Shown here: positions 57,587-64,000 of the stretch, piece after piece
Layout of the letters: each line of letters starts with the position of its first letter
Position numbering within the stretch: position 1 is the first letter of the stretch
Assembly (NCBI GenBank): GCA_034190875.2
Contig: CM067358.1
Coordinates: 71,588,467 to 71,652,466, forward strand
Direction of reading: 5' to 3'
DNA from: Urechis unicinctus
Taxonomy: Eukaryota; Annelida; Polychaeta; Xenopneusta; Urechidae
DNA: 64,000 nucleotides
Translations under genes and position numbers: made by a program
The notes under the pieces: generated by a model
The model's input: the letters and a program-made list of their open reading frames with translations, nothing else
What the model was told of the DNA's origin: nothing
Databases searched by the model: none

Positions 57587-58011
57587 CTAATTATAATTCT
57601 TTGCAATCGTTAGGTGGCGCTACCGTTATATCAACGGTAAGCTGTGTGGGGATTATGAAATACAATGCTGTCATCAGGCGACGTTACTATCAAATCAACA
57701 AAAACACATGGGATTGTTAATCCGTCGTCTCGGGGTCGGCATCTGTTAAGGACATGGAGCTGAGGCTCTTGAGAGCACTTAGCGACGCTATACACTCTTT
57801 GATACAATGTTCAACCATACATGTTGTGATTTAGTCTCGGCATAACGTTTAGTTGAAAACAGCATAGCCTCGAGGCATGATTTTTAACTATACAAAAGTG
57901 TGATGAATATGTACACTTTCACAGCAATGTCGACCGGGCCTCATGGGTTCTGTCAAGCCTCAGTGCTGGAACTCATTTATTCATTGGGTTCACCCCCATT
58001 AGAACTTGATA

Positions 58012-58014
58012 TTT

Positions 58015-58045
<31 letters not shown>

Positions 58046-58050
58046 GGGGG
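58012..58050 (+). repeat. Homopolymer T13-G26
   Basis: About 13 T followed by 26 G without interruption. Likely to form a G-quadruplex and to be a weak point in sequencing and assembly. Confidence 0.9.
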
Positions 58051-58329
58051 CATTGGCAGGTAGATTTGCCATATAGCTTGCTTTTTAAGTAAACCGCGTG
58101 CAATTTTCTCAGAAACACTTGAGTAGTATAGGCAGTGGGGGAACTATCCGGTTCCCAAATAGAGACGACAGATTTTCTCTACTTGCATTGTTATTTTCTC
58201 TACCTGCATTAATTTTTCTCTATTTGCAGCTTTATTTTTGTCCATCTATTCAAAATTCTATCAGCACAAAGGCTAAACAAAACCCACGAGGCCAGGTCGA
58301 AATTGCCATGAAATTGTTAATATTCATCA

Positions 58330-59275
58330 CAATGTCCCAATTATGGCGTATCACATGTTTACTCCTCGACCTGTCCCCATTATAACCATGTCATGTGTTT
58401 ACTTCTCTTCCTGTCCCTATTATAAGCATGTCACGTGTTTACTCCTCATCTTGTCCTCATTATAACCATGTCACATATTTACTCCTAATATTGTCCATAT
58501 TATAACCATGTCACGTGTTTATTCCTCTTCATGACCCTATTATAACCATGTCACGTGTTTAGTCCTCTTACTGTCCCAATCATAACCATGTCATGTGCTT
58601 ACTCCTCATCTTGTCCCCATTATAACCATGTCACGTATTTACTCCTCTTCCTGTCCCAATTATAACCATGGCACGTGTTAACTCCTCTTCCTGTCCCAAT
58701 TATAATCATTTCACGTGTTTATTCCTTATCTTGTCTCCATTATAACCATGTCACGTGTTTACTCCTCTTCCTGTCCCAATTATAACCATGTCACGTGTTT
58801 ACTCCTCATCCTGTCCCTATTATAACCATGTCACGTGTTTACTCCTTATCGTGTCCCAATTATAACCATGTCACGTGTTTACTCTACATCTTGTCCCTAT
58901 TATAACCATATCACGTGCTTATTCCACATCTTGTCCCTATTATAACCATATCACGTGTTTACTCCTTATCTTGTCCCAAGTATAACCATGTCACGTGTTT
59001 ACTCCATATCTTGTCCCCATTATAACCATATTACGTGTTTACTCCACATCTTGTCCCTATTGTAACCATGTCACGCGTTTACTCCTCATCTTGTCCCCAT
59101 GATAACCATGTCACATGTTAACTCCTCATCTTGTCCCCATAATAACCATGTCACGTGTTTACTCCTCTTTCTGTCCCAATTATAACCATGTCACGTGTTT
59201 ACACCACATCTTGTCCCCATTATAACCATGTCACGTGTTTACTCCACATCTTGTCCCTATTATAACCATATCACG
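58330..59275. repeat. ~40-bp minisatellite with CACGTG in most units
   Basis: About 23 units of TTATAACCATGTCACGTGTT+TACTCCTCATCTTGTCCCCA. The CACGTG palindrome is conserved in most units, while the CTCATCTTGTCC part varies more. Confidence 0.95.
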
Positions 59276-59681
59276 TGTTATATTTCTGCGCACTCCTTCG
59301 TATATAGGAATATTATAGCTGCTTGTAGTTGCTTGAGTGGGGACGCTAGCCAGAGAAAACACACGAGTCCAGTAGTTGAGTTATTGTGGTTTATTCGAGT
59401 TTTAGCTTATCAGCTTCTCTGGAATTTCGCTCTGAATCCTGTTCAGATACTTCGTCTCTTTGCTAGGTAGCTCTTCCTGAATTTCCGATGAGGCCAGCTA
59501 TTTATTAGGGTTCCAGGCATTGGGTTACGCCCGTGACCCCACCAACAGCTGACCTCCCATTGGGTCAGATAAGGCCGGCCTTCTTTCCCAAAAGCCCAGG
59601 CCAGACGAATCCACATGGGGCGTGGACTCGTAAGGTGGCAGATGGAAACGAAACCAGCCAAGACTACTTATCAGGGTCACA
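59276..59681 (-). mobile_element. Possible solo LTR inserted at the edge of the minisatellite
   Basis: The 40-bp array stops abruptly at TGTTATATTTC. The segment ends GGGTCACA, giving TG..CA termini over 406 bp. On the minus strand it has a TATA-like TAATAAATA (about 59505), and AATAAACCAC follows about 115 nt later. This is the LTR arrangement. No 5-bp target duplication is seen and no internal retroviral genes adjoin, so it would be a solo LTR. Confidence 0.35.
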
Positions 59682-59770
59682 CCCCCGTCTTAAGGGCGAA
59701 GGTTGACCCCCGGGCTAGTGTAGTAGAAAAAGGAGGGAGGGCTTTAAAATTCAGAAGAGAGAGCCATTTA

Positions 59771-59778
59771 TATATACA

Positions 59779-59873
<95 letters not shown>

Positions 59874-59951
59874 TATATATATATATATATAGAGAGATAT
59901 ATATATATATATATATATATCCATATATATATAGATATATATATATATATA

Positions 59952-60023
<72 letters not shown>
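59771..60023. repeat. Interrupted (TA)n microsatellite
   Basis: TA units with GATA and TATC breaks. Confidence 0.95.
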
Positions 60024-60028
<5 letters not shown>

Positions 60029-60229
60029 CATTTAGCAAAAAACCAACCATTTTGGGGACATTGGTGGCGACAAATAATATAGTCAATATGATGATTATTT
60101 CTTGTTTTCTGTTGGTCTGTCGGTAACATGTTTCGGTTTATCTTGGATTTTTATTGTTTTATTAAACTTATATATTTTGTGTACCAAAATGGGTGTTTCA
60201 AAATAGTTCGGGTATTAGGGACATGTAGA

Positions 60230-60420
60230 AAAACCAACTATTTTGGAACATAGCAAAGAACCAACTATTTTGGGACATAACAATAATCCGACTATTTTGG
60301 GCCATCACAAAAACCAACTATTTTGGGACATAACCAAAAACCAACCAGTTTGGGACATCACAAAAAAAACTATTTTGGCACATAACAGAAACCCAAACGC
60401 TTTGAGACACAACAAAAACC
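60230..60420. repeat. ~27-bp degenerate tandem repeat
   Basis: About seven units of AACCAACTATTTTGGGACAT. Similar sequence, CCAACCATTTTGGGGACATT, lies at 60042, across the TA tract. Confidence 0.85.
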
Positions 60421-60594
60421 ATTATGTGACAGTGTGGTGAACTTGTGGCGTATATGCCATGGGTTATGTCTTTCATCCCTGTCTGTATGACGGGGAATCG
60501 TAATTTGAAATGATAATAAGCGATAGAATTAACGTGCAGTTAAGGGGCAATGCATGTCTAATTAACGACGATTCATTTATTTCATATTGAAAGA

Positions 60595-60715
60595 AGTACT
60601 ATCCAACGTAATTCAAACATGGAGGAGCAAAAGCTCGAAATGTCTGGCGCTTGAGTTCGAAAGTACTATCCAACGTGGAGGAGCAAAAGCTCGAAATGTC
60701 TGGCGCTTTCGAGTG
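60595..60715 (+). repeat. ~65-bp direct duplication
   Basis: AGTACTATCCAACGT..GGAGGAGCAAAAGCTCGAAA and TGTCTGGCGCTT occur twice in tandem. The first copy has an extra AATTCAAACAT. Confidence 0.85.
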
Positions 60716-61266
60716 CCGGGTCAGGCGCATGAAAAGATATATCTACACCGAGATACGCACATTGTGAAACTGGAAGTTATACAGTAACTCGTGGAATACA
60801 ATGCGCAATATGTGTCGAGAGTCTAAATATGAACTTGACAGGAGGGGTCGGCTTTCTTATCATTGAGAAAACACGAACATACTTCAGTATCATTCCACAT
60901 CCTGTCCGAGACCTATACGCTCCGTCGCTAAGTGACATTCGATGTTGCAAGCGAGGTTAAGCCCCAATCGTGCACACACTCCGCATAAGGATCATTCTCT
61001 GCTACTAATATAACAACACTGATGCAATTATAGTAATAATCGTGCTATTGAGTCTTTAATAGCAAATAATTAGCCCCTTCCTCACTCGCGTTATCGCCCT
61101 CTGGCGCTCTCTTTGTTCGCCCTACTCGCGCGCCCTTTTTCTGTCTCTGTCACCTCCCGCAGGGTTTTACGACTTTCATCGTCGTTTATGCACGCGCTCA
61201 GCCTCTCGCGGTCACTTTCCGCTGAGCCAGGACTCTCTTCACTCGGCTGTCCTTCTTCGTATATTA

Positions 61267-62432
61267 ATGGTATCGAGGCTTTGCAGCTCTTTTTTACCCC
61301 TCAAAAGTCACACCAAACCGTGGGGTCCTAATTGCACTATAGCGTCCGTCACGAGCACAACTTCGACTTCGACCACGGTTACTTCTACCGTGTCGTTCGC
61401 TGTCAGCAGTGTAGGTGCAGTTACCTCGATTTCTTCGAGCTCCGTGGCTTCCCCGCTCATCGAAGACAATCGAAACGAGCTACTGCTGCAAGGCGAAATA
61501 GAGCGATTGAGATGCCAGGAGGAAAGGCTCGAGAAAAAATTGAGGCTCCGAGCCCTTCAGTCAGATCTCGAGTTCCGTCGACAACAGGTTGCCGAGATGG
61601 AGAGAGAGCTCGAATCAGTATTGCAGGCGACGCCAATCCAGGTCACTTCTTCGTCTCCCTACGGTGTTGCATCCTCTGGTTTACCTCTTTACCTTTCGTT
61701 CTCCACACCTTCCGCGATGCCTATCTCGACTTCATCAGTCACGGTTGCTTCAGCGACAAGGGCGCCCTTCTCATACCCTGACCCGTTACAGCAGCCGAGC
61801 TCAATTGGATACACACCCCAAACTACATTTCCAGACGCCGCCTCAAGGTCACCCTCAGATTTCATCCTGGGGTCTACCCGCTCCCATCTACTCTCAACAT
61901 CAAACGCCTCTCAATTTTCGAGGTCGCAAAATTTCTTCTCCTGAACAATTCGTAAACAGAGCCGGCATGACTGAAGTCAGTTACGATCAGCTGACCATTC
62001 CGGAGTTCGTGCTTGGTCAAGTAAGAATTGTCATTATCTGAGAGTACCAGTCGCGTAGACCACCTTAAAGAGCTCATGATAATGGCGTCCACATATCAGT
62101 GGTCCGCGGTGCGCTCACTGTATGGTGCCGCTCTTAAGGAAATAAGGGAGGGAAACCAACGGCAATGTGCACAATCTCTCGACTCTCTTACGAACGAGAT
62201 GCTCAAGCCTTCTCATCTGCTGTCGTTTCAGAACTTTCAATCAGCTACAATCAGTTTCGAGATTTGCTTCCAATGGAATTTCGACAGTAACGGATGCCCC
62301 AGAGGTCAGAGGTGTAAATACAAACATATCTGCAAAGAATGGGCTAAAGTCGGACTCGATGAACGGCACAGAGGGAAGACCTGCTCCCGGAAATCTCACG
62401 GCGACGCACCGATAAGCGACAAAGCGGCTTAG
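61267..62432 (+). pseudogene. DIRS-like gag (ORF1), two frameshifts
   Basis: The first frame (61267-61944) has a Ser/Thr-rich start, then a coiled coil (LLLQGEIERLRCQEERLEKK). The sense passes to a second frame near 61930 (MTEVSYDQLTIPEFVLGQVR) and to a third near 62040 (LIMASTYQWSAVRSLYGAAL). It ends in a Cys/His motif CFQWNFDSNGCPRGQRC followed by YKHIC and KTC, the gag zinc-binding pattern of DIRS-type elements. Two shifts make this copy non-functional unless the assembly is wrong. The stop TAG is in frame with the RT ORF 18 nt downstream. Confidence 0.6.
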
Positions 62433-62450
62433 CAAGGGCCTTCTCGCGCC

Positions 62451-63557
62451 ATGAAGCCACCAGCCTCACTTTCTATCCCCCCTGTCTCACCTTCATCTAC
62501 AATCTTGTGGCCGCCACCCGCACCTCTCGCTTACACAGAGGCAATACTTGCTTGTCATCGCGCAATATCTTCTAGCAGCCATCCTTATCACGCACAAGCC
62601 GAGATACCAGCGCCTTCCAAACTACACATAGACAATTTGTTCCTCCTGCTACATCATTACAACTTCAGCGACTTAATGCTATGCGAATTACTCAAATACG
62701 ACCATCCCATCAACTACGTTCGCTCACAGCCTCCATGCGCGCCACTCACGAATCATCAATCAGCCCTCAAATTCGCATCTCACATTGACTCGTATATTGC
62801 GACAGAGATCGAAACGGGAGTAATTATCGGTCCTTTTTCCACGAATCCTTTAGCTTCGCCTTTAACTGTTTCACCTTTAATGTCTGTAGAGAACAAAGGT
62901 TTCACTGCCCACAGAATAATTCTCTATCTCAGCTTCCCACACTCGTGCTCCGTCAATCACGGCATTCCTATCGACAGCTACTTAGGGACTCATTTCAATC
63001 TTCGCTACCCCTCAGCGGATGATCTCATTGATCTTGTTTTACAACACGGAGCTGGTTCGATGTTGTTTAAGTGCGACCTGTCCAGGGCATACAAACAGAT
63101 GTACTTGGATTTCAGGGACATCGCGCACACGGCCTTGCACTGGCGCGGCGAGATATATATAGTGATAGTGTTTCCATGTGGTATTCGCTCTGCTGCACTT
63201 AACGGTCAACGGATGTCCTCTGCTGCAGTTTTTCTGTACAAACAAATGTACGGATTTACAGCAATTAACTATTTGGACGACTTCGGCTCATGTCACGGCG
63301 TTTCAAATGCCTCTTTCGCATACCACAGCCTACACAGGCTCCTGAGAGGCACCCTAGGTCCGCATCAGCTAAACAGGAGTTACTTTTATGGCTGGATAAA
63401 AGCTGTTGTTCTCTCCGGTAGCTACTATCTCATCATAAATCGTCAATTATGCCCAATCCTCCCAAGAAAAACTGAAAGGGAGGCCGGTGCATACACACGC
63501 TTAATTGGCCTTAAGAAAGTCCAAAAACCCCTTGCGCAGAGCTGGGGCAAACATTAA
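62451..63557 (+). CDS. DIRS-like reverse transcriptase (ORF2, truncated)
   Basis: A 368-residue ORF. Residues about 95-200 hold the DIRS/LTR-type RT N-terminal fingers (IIGPF...SPL, SFPHSCSVN, YPSADDL). Motif A is CDLSRAYKQ (208-216) with the first catalytic Asp. The substrate-binding region is FPCGIRSAA (241-249). The catalytic YLDD is at 274-277. The matches are to the family pattern known to me. The normal thumb/RNase H continuation is lost after about residue 300 (GPHQLNRSYFYGWIK... is unlike RT), pointing to truncation or rearrangement. The catalytic residues are intact. Confidence 0.75.
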   Translation: MKPPASLSIPPVSPSSTILWPPPAPLAYTEAILACHRAISSSSHPYHAQAEIPAPSKLHIDNLFLLLHHYNFSDLMLCELLKYDHPINYVRSQPPCAPLTNHQSALKFASHIDSYIATEIETGVIIGPFSTNPLASPLTVSPLMSVENKGFTAHRIILYLSFPHSCSVNHGIPIDSYLGTHFNLRYPSADDLIDLVLQHGAGSMLFKCDLSRAYKQMYLDFRDIAHTALHWRGEIYIVIVFPCGIRSAALNGQRMSSAAVFLYKQMYGFTAINYLDDFGSCHGVSNASFAYHSLHRLLRGTLGPHQLNRSYFYGWIKAVVLSGSYYLIINRQLCPILPRKTEREAGAYTRLIGLKKVQKPLAQSWGKH

Positions 63558-63559
63558 AT

Positions 63560-64000
63560 GGCATAACAACATTAAGAACACTAGCAAGGTGAACAAGCAA
63601 TATCGAAACAGATTACGTATGAATTTGCAAAAGCGGGGAAGATAAATGGAAGATGGCCTGGAAGGCTGCCAAGGAAGACCGGCCAAGGGAGGAGAAGAAG
63701 TAGAGAGAAGAAGAAAGGGTAAAGGCCAGGGTAAGGGCAATATGATAGGCGTTAATACGTAACAATTTTTTTTAAGAGGGAATTATCTGATCAGTATTGA
63801 GGCAACAAAGCGTGATCCATTGCTACAGTGACTTGGATGGGCGCATAGGCGCTCGTGTCACTCAGAGCGCGAGAGCAGCTTTTGAGTGGGGAACAGCAAA
63901 ATAATCCTGCTGGTGGTTATGTGATATCAATGGCTTTTAGTGAGTGGCTGTTTCCCAGTATTAGCATTTAGAAAGGTTATGAACAATATGCAAATATTCG
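63560..64000. other. No gene seen
   Basis: Purine-rich stretch (GGAGAAGAAGTAGAGAGAAG) then AT-rich sequence. It might include the 3' end of the retroelement, but no repeat of the 5' flank was found. Confidence 0.4.

Larger units (their letters stand above)
61080..63560 (+). mobile_element. DIRS-like (tyrosine-recombinase) retrotransposon, truncated
   Basis: GC-richer block holding a gag-like ORF and an RT ORF in DIRS order. RNase H, methylase-like and tyrosine recombinase regions expected downstream are absent. After 63560 the sequence is unrelated and purine-rich. I could not identify the split or inverted terminal repeats typical of DIRS elements, so the ends are approximate. Confidence 0.6.

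Overview
The window looks like nuclear DNA from an invertebrate animal. It is AT-rich, with long (TA)n and (GTAT)n microsatellites, more than a dozen minisatellites, small exons bounded by GT/AG splice sites, introns from about 50 nt to several kb, and a DIRS-type retrotransposon. A CARD-domain gene, a BTB/Kelch-like gene and a single-pass receptor with a tyrosine tail support Metazoa. I cannot resolve the lineage. Almost all useful coding signal sits in short spliced exons, so I read splice sites and intron phases by eye. Every exon model below is a hypothesis that needs RNA evidence.

Layout. 0-1 kb: 3' end of a CARD gene (+). 2.4-4 kb: TA/GA low-complexity DNA. 4.1-6.5 kb: decayed, intron-poor coding block (-) of unknown family. 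8.3-9.1 kb: tetranucleotide arrays. 9.3-13 kb: pieces of a receptor-like gene family, with FN3-like and Cys-rich fragments on (+) and a phase-consistent stalk, transmembrane and tyrosine-tail gene end on (-). 13.3-15.2 kb: minisatellite, then a relic of an invertebrate repetitive gene family (+). 17.7-20 kb: a 214-bp direct duplication and (-) exon candidates. 21.1-25.8 kb: 3' part of a spliced (+) gene ending in a C-terminal hydrophobic anchor.

26.9-29.5 kb: a 163-bp direct repeat enclosing an exon candidate and four minisatellites. 31.6-33.2 kb: (-) exon candidates, some decayed. 34-41.6 kb: hairpins, an inverted pair of tandem arrays 3.9 kb apart, and (-) exons at 38.4-39.4 kb. 43-46.7 kb: TA array, tandem duplications, a coiled-coil transposon-like relic and minisatellites. 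47.9-48.3 kb: two-exon (-) gene end. 50.2-51.9 kb: damaged BTB/Kelch-like gene (+) with a 27-bp coding minisatellite. 53.1 kb: acidic (+) exon. 54.5-55.6 and 58.3-59.3 kb: minisatellites whose units carry CACGTG. 57.1-57.6 kb: two-exon (-) gene end. 59.3-59.7 kb: possible solo LTR. 61.1-63.6 kb: DIRS-like gag and RT, frameshifted and truncated.

No operon-like or pathway-level organisation is visible. The genes appear unrelated, apart from a possible leaning toward innate-immune or receptor functions in the first 13 kb.
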